Source: Amphibalanus amphitrite (Eukaryota; Arthropoda; Thecostraca; Balanomorpha; Balanidae). Taken from it: 64,000 nt of DNA. The DNA lies in contig NW_024883480.1 of assembly GCF_019059575.1 (NCBI RefSeq), positions 1 to 64,000 on the forward strand. Reading direction: 5' to 3'. Shown one piece after another: positions 40,898 through 51,960 of this stretch. Under the pieces are notes generated by a model. That model was not told the origin of the DNA. It ran no database searches and was given only the letters and a program-made list of their open reading frames with translations. The first letter of the stretch is position 1, and every line of letters begins with the position of its first letter. The position numbers were made by a program, and so were the translations under genes.

Positions 40898-43167
40898 ATG
40901 AAGGTAAGACAGACAGTTGAGAGTTCAGCAGCGAGATCAAGCATTACTTCTCGGTTGATTCAGTGCGGAGCCGGGGACTCTGACGTCCACCGGTCTCATT
41001 GATAGCGTTTCACTTGCAGCAATTGGGCCACGAATCGAGCTCTTCATCAGTCATTCACATAGTTTAGAGAACCTTCTTTTGATCAAAGGGACTTTTCAAG
41101 TACTTCATTTTTATTATTTGAAATAGAAAACTCAAATTTGTGGCTCCAATTAGGAGTTTTGTGTTCTACGCCTATATCCGGATATATAAAAATCGCTGTC
41201 TGACTGCTGAAATTCACAGATACATAACTCCCCTTCCTGTTCTATTTCAGCTGTCGCTGCTGCTGCTGCTGCTGCTCGTCGCTCTGGCAGCGACTGTTCG
41301 CGCCGACGACTGCGATGATGACGACTGCAGCGGCGGGGGAGGCGGAGGCGGCGGCTTCGACTTCAGTGGCGGTTTCGACGTGGTCGGAGGTGACTTCGGC
41401 GACATAGGTGCCACTGGAGGCTCCTTCGACTTGGGAGGAGGCTTCGACTCCGGCTTCTCCGGCGGATCGGTCGGCGGAGGAGACTTTTCGTCCTTCTCTG
41501 GAGGCGCCGGCTTTGCGGACACCGGCTTCTCAGGAGGTGGATTTGACTTTGGCGGAGGTGCTGTGTCGTCCGGACCAGGCGCGTCGCTGGCAGTTGGAGG
41601 CGGCGGAGTCTCTGCGGGAGCGTTCGCAGGAGCTGGAGCTGTCTCCAGTTTCTCCGGAGGCGCTGGACCTACTTTCGTGGGCGGTGGCGGCGGCGCAGGC
41701 TTCGGAGCAACCAGTTTTGGAGGAGCTAACTTCGTCAGCGGCGGCGCCTTCGGAGGGGCCGGCTTCGGAGGAGGCAACTTCATAGCAAGAGGTCCTACCC
41801 CGAACTTCGCCGGCAGGGGCGCACTGGACAGCTTCCTCTCTAGGCCAGTTAGTATCGCTGGACCGCGGCCCTTCGGCGGGGCTAGTTTTGCCGGAGGAAG
41901 CTCCTTCTTCACTGGAGGTGCTGGCCTGCGTGGACGCGGTGCTGGATTCGGTGCCGGCAGGTTCTTCAGCGGTGCCTGCAGGTTTGGATCGGGCTTCGGA
42001 AGCGTATACGGACACAGCTCTTGCTACTATCCGTACCATCACTACTACTCCTACCCCAGCTACTACCACTCCTACAACCCATCTTATCACCATTATTCTT
42101 ACCAATATCCTACCTACAACATCTTCCGAGGATACAACCGCAGACCCTACTACAGTAACATCTACCATCGGCAGATCAACAACTTCAACCACTACTATCC
42201 TGATTACAGCTACTACTCTTACCCGACGTACAACTATCGGTACAGCTACCCAACCAGCAACCTGTACCACAGCTCCTTTGGGGGGTACGGTAGCTCTCTT
42301 CGCGGTCACCGCGGATCTTTCGGAGGATATGGAAGCTCCTTTGGTGGAATTGGTAGTTCCCTTGGTGGAATTGGTAGCTCCCTGGGCGGATTTGGTAGGT
42401 CCCTGAGTGGTTACGGACTTTTTCGTGGGCTAGGCGGCTTGGGACGACGCGGTGGATTCAGGCGTGGGTCTAGGTTCGGATCAGCCGGATTCGGACGCCT
42501 TGGAGGGTACGGACGTGGATCCTTGGGTGGTGGGATCCGAGGTGGATTTGGCCGCCGTAGCCTGGGTGGTTACGGAAGCTCCTTTGGCAGGTACGGATCC
42601 CTTGGATACGGTTCATCCCTCGGGGGCTTTCGCGGGGCCTTTGGACTCGGTGGGTCTCTTGGAGGCTTCAGTAGCTCCCTGGGTGGATATGGTAGGTCCC
42701 TGGGTGGATATGGTAGGTCCCTGGGTGGATATGGAAGGTCCCTGGGTGGATATGGAAGGTCCCTGGGTGGCTTTAGAGGATCCTTGGGTGGCTTTGGAGG
42801 GTCCCTGGGTGGTTTTAGCGGATCCCTGGGTGGATATGGAGGATCTCTCGGTTATGGCAGCTCCGGAAGTATCCTAGGAGGTGGTGGAAGCTCGTACGGT
42901 GGATCGGGAAGCTACTACTCCATTCCCGACTACAGCTATGCCTACGGTGTCCAGGACCCGTACTCTGGTGTAGACAACACCAAATCGGAGAGCCGCCTCG
43001 GCGACCGTACTGATGGCTCCTACTCCACCGTGCTCCCGGACGGCCGAACCCAGGTGGTTAACTACTGGGTGGATGGCGATTCAGGCTACAACGCCGATGT
43101 GAAGTACTACGGCGTCGCCCACCATCCGCCGACCTCCTCCACATATGGGTCTTCTAGTTATCAGTGA
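40898..43167 (+). CDS. Glycine-rich cuticle protein B with C-terminal RR chitin-binding domain (640 aa)
   Basis: Exon 1 is ATGAAG (40898-40903) with a GTAAGA donor; exon 2 starts at 41251 after TCTATTTCAG, phase 0, with a 347-bp intron. The product starts MKLSLLLLLLLVALAATVRA, a signal peptide, then DDCDDDDCSGG. A Gly/Phe/Ser-rich region follows, then RFFSGAC with Cys245 and Cys260 14 residues apart. Next come a Tyr/His/Pro-rich stretch (about 262-345) and SLGGYGR repeats (about 477-540). Residues about 562-623 (DYSYAYGVQDPYSGVDNTKS...PDGRTQVVNYWVDGDSGYNADV) match the Rebers-Riddiford consensus (Chitin_bind_4) and are nearest RR-2. The domain binds chitin in arthropod cuticle. The Tyr/His segment could take part in cross-linking (inference). 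The upstream in-frame ATG at 41140 is intronic. Confidence 0.9.
42673..42861 (+). repeat. 21-bp tandem repeat inside gene B
   Basis: About nine 21-bp units of the type TCCCTGGGTGGATATGG encode SLGGYGR/SLGGFRG heptads. The first units are nearly identical, suggesting recent expansion; related SLGG units precede it from about 42350. Confidence 0.85.
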
Positions 43168-43845
43168 ATCAGTTGAATCAATGAACCAACGAATCACCAA
43201 TTGTCAATGGAATCCCGCCTCCAATGATATGACTTTTGATACAAGCCAACTTATCCCTGCAAATTGACCATGTGTGAACTGTGTGTGCGTCGAGCAGAGT
43301 CGATTTGCTGAATAACTTCGTTAGGAAAATATTTATACTATTTATGTCGTCCTTAATGTATTAGGAGATCGGAATGCGTCTATGTTTTTCAGCTTACGTC
43401 CTATAGTGTTGTGGCGCCAAGCGCTTGTTCCTTTGTGTTTAATCAGCAGAAGAGAATCGAAGAGTACCTAGTACTGTGATTGATGTCTTGGATAATAGAA
43501 GTTTCTTCGTGTATCTGTGCTTCGAATACACCAGCAGCAACATCCTGCGTTTTTAAACTTGTTGATATGTTGATAAACAAGCTTTCATGCAATCGATCTC
43601 ACATTATGTGTTACCGGTGACGGTTTGTGCACTGCACTGCTTTTTTATTCTTTGGTAGTGTCATTGAAATGCGTGATATTTTCAAATCCCATAAATACCT
43701 ATTAATGATGACAATTTATAAACAATATTACATAAATAAAATAGCATTCATATTTTTTTATTATAAAAAACGCACATTTAGGTATTTAGCCTAAATTCTA
43801 CCTTCCTGAGCCCTGACGTCACACAACACACACGCGGCTTCGCTC
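43168..43845 (+). other. 3' UTR of gene B and spacer
   Basis: Downstream of the gene B stop codon, with a candidate polyadenylation signal AATAAA at 43735-43740. No other gene is seen. Confidence 0.45.
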
Positions 43846-45029
43846 TTATCCCGCGCCCCGTAGGGCTACCGGCGGACCCTACCACCCGTAGGGGGGGGGG
43901 GGGGGTTCGGCCCCCCCCTGAGATCTCGGAAATTTACCGGCCGATTTTCAAAATTCAAACGGCGTTCGATAGCCCCACCGAGGAACTACCTTGTGACCAA
44001 ATTTCATTGACCTAGGTCAAACCGATGACGTCACAGGTCAGGTCAAAGGTCAGGTTTTCACCGTTCACAGGCATTTCAAGAAATGTGTTGTGAAATCGAG
44101 TAAATTGGTAAGTTATTGAAAACCATCGATGGTACATTGTTCGTCAAACACATACTTCGCTATATGAGGTCACTGATAGCAGGTCAGGTCTCAGAGGTCA
44201 CGTCACTGGGGGTCACAATATGAAAGTATCGTGTGATACATGTTTTATGGTCCATTTTACATGACAAATGCGATTATGTGGGTCAGGCAGCCTTTGGGGT
44301 CAGTTTAAATTATGTTCCGGTGAAGGTCAGATCAAGGTCAGGTCAAGGTCAGGTCAAATTATGTCAAATTTCAAAGTTGATATTTTTGCATAAAATGGGT
44401 ATCCATTCGATGCAGCTCGTCACGGGGAGTCCAATGGTGGTCTTTGTTTTGCCCTACGTGGTCTAGAATTGCCTAAAATTGAGTTTGAAAATTTGACGTC
44501 ATCATTTTGGAACAGTTTTTTCGCTATAACTTGGCCAAAAAAGGAGATATTGATCTGAATTTTGGTATGTAGATAGAAGGTGGTAAGTACTATCACATAT
44601 ATTCCGGGTTTTTCGAAACTCAAAAAACTTTTTGGATTTTTTGCTAATATATCTTAGAAATTGCATTTTTGATTTTTGGGATCCAAAACTCAAAAATTTC
44701 AAAAATCCGAGATGGCAGTTTTATAGCCCTGTCAATTCTTCACCTTTTATGTCTGATCAAATTTTTGTATCTTTAAAGCTGTAGGGCTGACAGCTCTTCT
44801 CGCGAAGGTCTTTTTTGGGTCGAAAATGGCAGAGCACGACGTCATTCTGACGTCATTTTTGGCCAACCTATCATAGCCTCTGAAAAATGTTTTGGTCACA
44901 ATGTGTAAAATTGATACCCGGAGGGGTCCTGAAAGTTTGGTGGCGATATCTCCAGCCGTTTAGGAGATATCGTCGGAAAAGGACAGGGAGCCGTTTCGCC
45001 CCCCCCCCCCCCTACGGGGCGGGGGTTAT
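43846..45029 (-). mobile_element. E6: MITE with TTAT duplication and half-site arrays
   Basis: TTAT occurs at both ends (43846-43849 and 45026-45029), next to inverted termini CGCCCCGTAGG / CCTACGGGGCG. The left end shows the spacer and second terminus copy before the G-run and then CCCCCCTGAGATCTCG, as in E1. It contains at least a dozen AGGTCA sites, including AGGTCAGGTCAAGG-type direct arrays near 44335-44355. Confidence 0.8.
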
Positions 45030-46029
45030 GTTATCCGATTGGTGACGTCATAGCTGAGAACACGCTGCGCCCTGTGCAAAAAGAAAAGAAAAAAAAAACA
45101 GACCCACATTCGGAATAGAACAATTTAGGCATTCTGAGGATATCCAGTGCCTAACTGCTGCTGCTGTTTACATTCAGTGGTGTTATTTGCCAATACCATA
45201 ACGTGTTCACGCAAACATTGGAGGCTGGAGCTCAATGTCTTTCAATTCCTTCATTGTCTTGGAGTAGGTACCATAAGGTGTGCATGACAACCGGCTGTGA
45301 AAACTGGGACTTGCGAGGGCGTAAAATGGAACTCTGCATAAAAGACGTGCGTCATCGTTTTCATTGATTGATGATTCACAGGTCTTCAGGCCGTACAATG
45401 TATGCCGCTTTATTTTGGAACAGTTCGATATCGTAAATAGTGTTTCTAGTGGAGCATGTCATGAAGAAGGATCGCTTTTCGAAATTTGTTTGCAGGGTTA
45501 TGGACTACATAATAACACCGTAGCCTGTGATAGTGTGTATCTGCACGGGCACCAAAGTGACAGCATATGAAGTATTACAGCCACTGGCTAGTGGCTATAA
45601 TCACTTATTTTTAGTAGTCAGCAACACTCGGACTCTCAAAGGAAGCCCGACGCTACCAGGCATTGGCGCTTAGGTTGGTGTCTATGGGTCCTGGTTTAGC
45701 GCATTGATGCTACCTGACCCTACCGGTACTGGCGCACAGTTTCCATGGAAACGTAAGCCAAATTTTCCATTTTTGCCTACGTTTCCATATAAACCGAGCG
45801 CCAATACTGAAAGCGTCGATGCGCTGAAACGGGGCCATGGAAACAAGCGCCGATGGGTTAAGTTACGGCCCGGCTGGTAGCGGCAACGGCCGAGGCTGAC
45901 CTGCCGATCATCAGCTGATTGGCCGGTCCCCAAACAAGTAATCTTGGGTCGAACGGTAGAGTGCGGTGCCCGAGGCAGTCATGGGTCAGGTCACATAGGT
46001 AATTACTCATTAATGTAAGGGGGCAAGAG
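45030..46029. other. Intergenic, with a small TTTCCATGGAAA-type inverted repeat
   Basis: No gene recognised. At about 45728-45800, GCGCACAGTTTCCATGGAAA is matched inverted by a GTTTCCAT...GCGC segment, which may be a decayed MITE. Confidence 0.35.
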
Positions 46030-46400
46030 TGCCCCCTCCGCGGCCGCCTTATTGACTCGGCCGCGGCTGCTGCTGGGCGCCGCTGCCGCTGCTGGGCGCC
46101 GCTGCTGTGTCGCCTGTGTGTCGCGGCTGAGCGCTGCGGCCGTCCGCCGCCGCGCTGCAGCTCTGCTGTGGTCCGGGTCGTGGGCCGCCCGAGGCAGTGC
46201 GCGTTGTCGGCCGCTGATTGGCCGCCTCGGGGCGGCCCCGACCCGGCGTTGGGTCGGGCGCCGTGTGCGCGCGCCAGTGTTGTGCTGGACCTGGTGTCAC
46301 GTGCGGCGCGGACGTGTCTTCACCGTGTAAATGCAGTGTGGACAATGGACCCGGACCACCTTTATGATGCTGGCCGCAGAAACCGCACGCGAGGCACGTC
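46030..46400. promoter_or_regulatory. GC/CpG-rich island
   Basis: A strongly GC-rich patch with repeated CTGCTGGGCGCCGC and many CpGs stands out from its flanks. It may be a CpG-type promoter or 5' UTR of an unseen gene. Several overlapping frames are open on both strands, as expected from composition, and none is recognisable. Confidence 0.3.
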
Positions 46401-46794
46401 ACCCGAGCGTCGACCGCCCCGGTTCAGCAGACTTGCTGCAGAATGTAGACGATCAGGGGTAGTCACTTTTCCCAACTTGGTCACCGACCATTAGACACAA
46501 AATGACGAACAGCCTGCCACATAAAAGTAAAGTATAAATTTGTATGCCTACATTAATAGTTGGTACCTACTACTTTTTATTAATTTAGCTCGAATGTTTG
46601 AATGGACGGACTCGGAGCCCACGCTACCTATGCAGAGCTTGGTACGTTAGGCCCTGACCTCTAACGTTCGATCGGTTAATATACTAACTGAAAAATTTTG
46701 ATGCCGAATGTCCGAATCGGACACGGCTTGTCTCACTCATGACTGAACTGAATTCAGGTGGCTGCAGCTGCCCCCACCCACTCATGCCCACAGT

Positions 46795-46934
46795 GGCGGC
46801 GGAACACCTTCAATTAAGAGGGAGGGCACCGCCGACTTTTGGTCCGTCCATGCAACGCCCGTAGGGCTAATGTTAAAATGCCAAAATAAAAGGGGGCACG
46901 GTGCCCCCCCCCCTCCCGTTCCGCCGCCTATGCG
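46795..46934. mobile_element. Short MITE with GGCGGCGGAAC ends
   Basis: About 140 bp between GGCGGCGGAAC and GTTCCGCCGCC, with GGGGGCACGGTGCCCCC inside the right end. The ends and the GGTGCCCC motif match the larger element at 52848-54628, so this is a deletion derivative of that family. Confidence 0.7.
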
Positions 46935-47390
46935 TGCCGAGAGTCTCCACCTCCGGCGCGGCGCTCTATATACAAACTGGGCACGGGCTTTTGACGTGAA
47001 TATTGGCCATGCATTGTAAGCAGGCCAGCAGGCCAGTAATTACCTACCGGCTACCCTGCTTACGAAAAATAACTTTTTGTTACAGTACAGAGGTGATGAT
47101 GAATGTAACGTTACACTTACATTGATGATGATGGTTTGGTGCTATGGGGCTTGTTACAAAGAAATAATTACAAATAAATTAGTTACAGTAATACCAGTAT
47201 CAGCAATATTTTGATGATCTTAGGTTCTGCAAAATCTTTCGCAGTTTCCCTCAAGTTTGAATATTTGCATTCTATGAATTGATTAAAATCATTAGGTGTC
47301 ACTAGTCCCAGCCACGTCTAACAAATTAGTGCCGTATTCTTTCGAACCAACTGAGCTGTATTTGGCGCACCCTAGACAGTTCTTTGACGG

Positions 47391-47614
47391 CGCTGTTCGG
47401 CGGCCGGCTAGCGCGCTAGCCCACGCTCGCATGTGCTCGTTGCCCTGGCAACGGGACATTGACCAATGAGAAGCGTGCTTCGGGTGGACTTGTTTATGAA
47501 AATCCTAAGTGACGTTTCACTTTACACGCTTCTCATTGGTCAATAAACCGTTGCCGTGGCAACGAGCATGCATGCGAGCGCGGGGCTACCGCACCAGCCG
47601 GCCGCCGAACAGCG
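47391..47614. mobile_element. 224-bp long-TIR MITE
   Basis: The two ends are inverted over about 90 bp, starting CGCTGTTCGGCGGCCGGCT, with GTTGCC..GGCAACGG and ATTGACCAATGAGAAGCGTG inside each arm. The central loop is only about 45 bp. There is no coding sequence. A target duplication is not clear. Confidence 0.75.
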
Positions 47615-48712
47615 TTCGAGCACATGGCGTTTCAGTGCGACTGTAATCCAAAGCGCTTGCCCTTGTTAAGTTATTTTGCAAATTGGCACCTCTCTACAAT
47701 TATATGTTAGATATGCATGGGTTTTCCTATTTTGCCATCGATAAAGTGGCTACCGGTCTCACTTCATGAGCAGGGTGTAGGGGTCACCTCCTCGCGAGGC
47801 GAAAAACGAAAGTTGAGGCCACTCCAAAAAACATGGAGCCCAAAGTAAAGTAGATGTGAAGAAAAATTAAGAGTAGTGACAGTGTATAGGGCCTTAGAGG
47901 TGACCTTTAGGGGCTGCCAATGAGAACTGTGACTTGTGCAGTGAGACTGCATCGCGTGGCCATGGCACATCCAACACTGAATAGGTGCGTCTCGCCTCAA
48001 TCTGCCATGCGTCTTGCAGCGACGCAACTGGAACATGCTCCATCACTGCTGGAATTGCGATTGAAGTGTCGGTACTAAAAAACAATAATTGTTTTTGTTC
48101 CACTGCACTAAGTGGATATTGCCATGGTACCCAAATGGTGGAATCTGAAGCAGGGCTCCTGGGGCGATTTAATCAAGGATCTTGAAATTCGCTCAACGTT
48201 ATCACTTGACAATAAGCCAGTTGAAGGCATGAAGAGTGGGAGAATAGGTATCCCAATAATCATGTGACTAAAATGCCCTCCAGCGCCCTGTTTTCAGATT
48301 CCAACCTGTAAATGCACTGCAAAGCCCTGTGCTCCATAGGGCATTTTTGTTTTGTTGATGTTTGTGATACCTAATGAAACATTAAATTGTTTGCTTTGAA
48401 ATCCTGATTGCTGAGTTTTTCTTTGTTTGCAGGTTTTGGAGACAAGATTAATATCATTACTGGCCTTTTGAAGACTGACTGACAGAGTGAACAGGTATCA
48501 ATTCAGGAGGATGTCTGATGAAACACTCATTCGGTGAGTCAGCGGGGGAAGCTTCAGTACAATCTTCCTTTTATAGAAGCCCTTTGGTTTTGGAAGAATA
48601 ATATCTACAATTGGTAGTGTAAACTGGGGTGAATAGGGACATTTTTTGAGTGTTTCACCTTTTATCCATTTTTTATTTTGCTGAACATTTGCTTGTACCA
48701 GTATAGTATATA
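47615..48712. other. No gene recognised
   Basis: Several 60-90-codon frames on both strands near 47760-48190 resemble nothing I know. The region may be decayed transposon sequence. Confidence 0.35.
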
Positions 48713-49262
48713 TATGACTAGATAAGTGAAACTTTTTTAAATATAAAGGTACTGTATTATAGAAAGCCTTCGCAAACGCGTTTCGATTATATCATCTTCA
48801 GTGCTAGCTTCCCATAATACAAAAAGAAAATGGTACAAAAGTTCACAACACATCGCAAATACACACGCTGCAATTTTTTCTCACAATATCACGGGTAGAA
48901 TGTTTTTATATACTTCTGGAATGCAAGACCGCAAAACGCCCCTCCTAAGGTGTAAAAGCCCCCCTTATGGTTCGTACATGGCACACTTTGAATTAATGCC
49001 GACTCAAGAATTTTTCTGTGCGATCTCTTCAGACCTGATTTCACCGCACTGGCTTTATCCCACTTAGGTAGGTGACCCTCTGTTTCGGCATGTAACGTAA
49101 TTGAGTTAGACAATTACGTAATTAGACAATAACGTAATTGAGTTAGACGTTTTTGTATTATGGGAAGCTAGCACTGAAGATGATATAATCGAAACGCGTT
49201 TGCGAAGGCTTTCTATAATACAGTACCTTTATATTTAAAAAAGTTTCACTTATCTAGTCATA
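48713..49262. mobile_element. 550-bp element with 113-bp perfect inverted arms carrying hammerhead-like motifs
   Basis: Positions 48713-48825 and 49150-49262 are exact reverse complements. Each arm holds CTGAAGA (49174-49180 in the right arm), a 3-bp GAT/ATC stem, GAAA (49191-49194), CGCG and GTT, with GCA/TGC able to form stem I. This is a reduced type I hammerhead layout. Inverted terminal copies with hammerhead motifs are known from Penelope-like elements. No protein is encoded between the arms. It abuts the truncated gag fragment on its right. Confidence 0.65.
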
Positions 49263-49655
49263 ATTGTCACAATGAACGTTCAACAATAGTATATATAGTT
49301 GATTGAGGTTGTGTGGATCCAGCATGCACAGTACCATTAGTGTTTGTTCTTGTATCTGGTTGATGGAGATGTTGTCTGGCATGAGTCTGGCCGCTTTGCT
49401 GCACTCCTCCCAGCGAATGAGGAAGTACTCCCAGTCGGTGCTGCTGCTGCCTGGAGCTATCGTGGGCCTCTGAAGCTTGTGTGGCACTGCTGGCCTAGGG
49501 GCCGCTTGGTGTGTGCTGCTGTGGCTTGTCAGAAGCGCGGCAACGATGACCGGGTCATAGTCGGGCGTCACGTATGGACATCCATCAATTGGACATGCCA
49601 CGGATGGCATCTTGTGAACTGTGAGTTGTGGACACCAACATAAATGAGGGGGCAC
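49263..49655 (-). pseudogene. LTR-retrotransposon gag fragment
   Basis: The minus-strand frame reads MPSVACPIDGCPYVTPDYDP, a C2H2-like motif ending HSSTH, and then RPTIAPGSSSTDWEYFLIRW. This resembles the N-terminal gag-like protein of invertebrate Ty3/gypsy-type elements. It is cut off at about 49263 by the inverted element to its left. It is a fragment, not a host gene. Confidence 0.6.
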
Positions 49656-49883
49656 TCTTTGTTATTGTATTTCTCCAACACAAACACAATGTTGGTGTCC
49701 ACAATCTGGAACAAAACAGAAAGTTGTTAAGTGAGCTGCACAGGGCAACAGAACACCATCCACAAACACCAGAGACACTATCTTCTAGCCACACTGACTG
49801 GCGCACAGTCCAACTTACAACCTACTTGATACCCTTTGTATGCTTATCTGCTATTGTTATGCTCTTGGTGTCGCCATGTTGAC

Positions 49884-50029
49884 TGTGAGATATTTAGTAA
49901 GTTGTGACCAAAGAGGCATTCGTAGGTGACGTTTATTCAGTGCAACGAATGCCCTCGCATAAATGGATCTGGAAGGGAGACAAGAATTAGGCATGGTAAC
50001 CCTTCAGACACGGTGGACACATCCCTACA
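49884..50029 (-). repeat. 146-bp LTR
   Basis: On the minus strand, a polypurine tract (AAACTGGGGGG, 50030-50040) is followed by TGTAGGGATG. The LTR runs to TATCTCACA, giving TG...CA ends. It contains AATAAA (49932-49937). A TGGCGACACC sequence starts seven bases after the LTR and could be the primer-binding site. The gag fragment follows downstream. Confidence 0.6.
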
Positions 50030-50061
50030 TCCCCCCAGTTTGAGAGAACAAGCGAAAAAAC

Positions 50062-50250
50062 TCAATGATCACACTGATAGGCCTCCAGGTATCGAGGCGG
50101 GCGTCGGGGTCGATGGCTCCTACGGGGAGGTGGCGATGACTTGTTCGAAGACTCAGGATCGCAAGACGGGCTCCGTGGTGCGGCCCCAGCCTCGTAGCCG
50201 GCGGCGGGGGCCGCGACGGCCTCGGGGTGTGTGGGCTCGCTGATGGCGGA
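50062..50250 (-). pseudogene. C-terminal end of a retrotransposon pol (fragment)
   Basis: The minus strand ends PPPRRSHRPRRPPRYLEAYQCDH before a stop codon and the polypurine tract. Basic RRS..RRPPRYL tails like this end many gypsy-type pol proteins. Together with the LTR and gag it shows a pol-LTR-gag order. Confidence 0.45.
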
Positions 50251-50629
50251 CCAGTGTTCTAAAATTGGATTTTGGTTGGGTGTGACGATGATGATAAAAA
50301 AATCTAGGATGAAAAAAAACAAGTGAAAACCTATATCACTTTCGCAATAAAGGCGTAACGCTACGCTGGCTGATAATAAAAGAACATACCATTCCTGACC
50401 ACCAAAACTAACCGAAAAAGACGATGCAAATAGGTAAGGGTGATATACGGCAGAATTATAACTTTAGCATCTGATCGCCAAGTGTTTCGAAATCCGTCCC
50501 ATTTTATCCCAACCTTTGTGTTTGATTGAGACCAAGGCTATATAAACCAGGTAGAACGCTCCCGACGAAAAAGTGGTGACAAGCGATAATTAGTAGCCGC
50601 GACCCTCTTTTGTTCAAAACTATATCCGC

Positions 50630-51960
50630 AAGCAGCATTTACAGGCTAGCGGAAATCGACCAATCGGCGTTCGGCAATACTCAACGCTGATTGGCCCGAT
50701 GCTCGTGACGAAATTGCGGGGGACTGCAGCTATTCCCCTATGGCGTTTAATAGACTTACGGCTTTTGAAGGGGATTTGTACCAGTTTTTGTTGGGTTTGA
50801 GGCCATTTTTGAGCTTGGATATTCTTTCTGTGACTTTTGACTGTGTAATAACGACATTTAATCATAACATTTCTATATACTACCGGTGTCACATCGACCA
50901 AAAAGACCGTAAGTACATGGGATAGACGGACCACTGCTGATGGGGCCACACATGCCGGCGTGTGGTCATCGGAGGCCCATGAGGGCTCGACATAGGCCCT
51001 TCATGGGTCGGTATAGGCCCGGTGGGTCCAGTGCAAGCCTATCAGGGGCCGGTGCTGACCCAACAGGGCCCAGTGACATATAATGTAAGGCCGTCTAGGG
51101 ACGTTGAGGGCTCATGGGGGCCATATAGGACCAATAGGGACCACATAAGCCAATCAGGGGCCATTTAGGCCAATAAAGGCACTTCAAGGGACTTGAAAAG
51201 GTCATTCAAGAGCTGTGGTGGGCCCATGAGAGGACGGCACCGGTCCAGCAGGTGCAGTCAGGGGATGTTGTACGGGTTTCTCAGTGGCCCATTTGGGCAT
51301 ATCAGTGACCAATTTAGACCCAGCAGTGGGCTTTGTAGACCTATCAGGGGCTGGTGATGGTTCATCAGGGGCCAGCGTTAGTCCATCGGGGCACGGCATA
51401 TGCCCATCAGAGGTAATTGCGAGCCCACGCTGAACAATGCTGGCCCTTCAACGGCCCCATGGATCTACATTGACCCATGGGCCATGATGTGTCATGTATG
51501 CCCCTATGACAGGCCTACTCAGACCCCTGATGGACGTTCCCGGCCTCTGATGACCCTATGCTGAATGCTGATGGGGCTCTAAGAGTCTCCAATAACCCTT
51601 CGTCACCCCATTATTACCATACGCTGGCATTAGGGACCCCACATCAGCCGCAGGGCAGTCCGTACCATGACAGCATGTCTTTTCGGCCGATATTTCATCG
51701 GTAATATTTATCAAAATCATGATTTTATGGTGCCATTATATAGGTAACAGTCATAAGAAATATATTTCAACTCGAAAACAGCTCGAAACAGCATATAATT
51801 TTAAAGAAACCCCTCCGAAATCCAAAAGCCTATTCGGGTCCATAGAGAATAACTGCGGTCCCCCGCAATTTCGTCACGAGCGTCGGACCAATCAGCGTCG
51901 AGTACCGCCGAGCGCTGATTGGTGAATTTTCCGCTAGCGTGTAAGTACTGCTCACGGAAC
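50630..51960. mobile_element. Foldback element with long terminal inverted repeats
   Basis: The left about 290 bp (from 50630, including GCTAGCGGAAA and GCTCGTGACGAAATTGCGGG) are matched in inverted, diverged form by the right arm up to about 51960. The middle (about 50935-51660) is a degenerate minisatellite built around GGCCCAT/CAGGGGCC units. No transposase is encoded. Long TIRs plus an internal tandem array are typical of foldback-type elements. Confidence 0.7.

Noticed and set aside
41140..41250. Start of gene B at the upstream in-frame ATG 41140
   Set aside because: It would put 37 unrelated residues before the signal peptide. The TCTATTTCAG acceptor at 41250 and the ATGAAG mini-exon downstream of a TATA box explain the start better.
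46052..46494. Overlapping 90-117-residue frames in the GC-rich island
   Set aside because: They are open in several frames because of low stop-codon frequency in GC-rich DNA; no domain or splice support.
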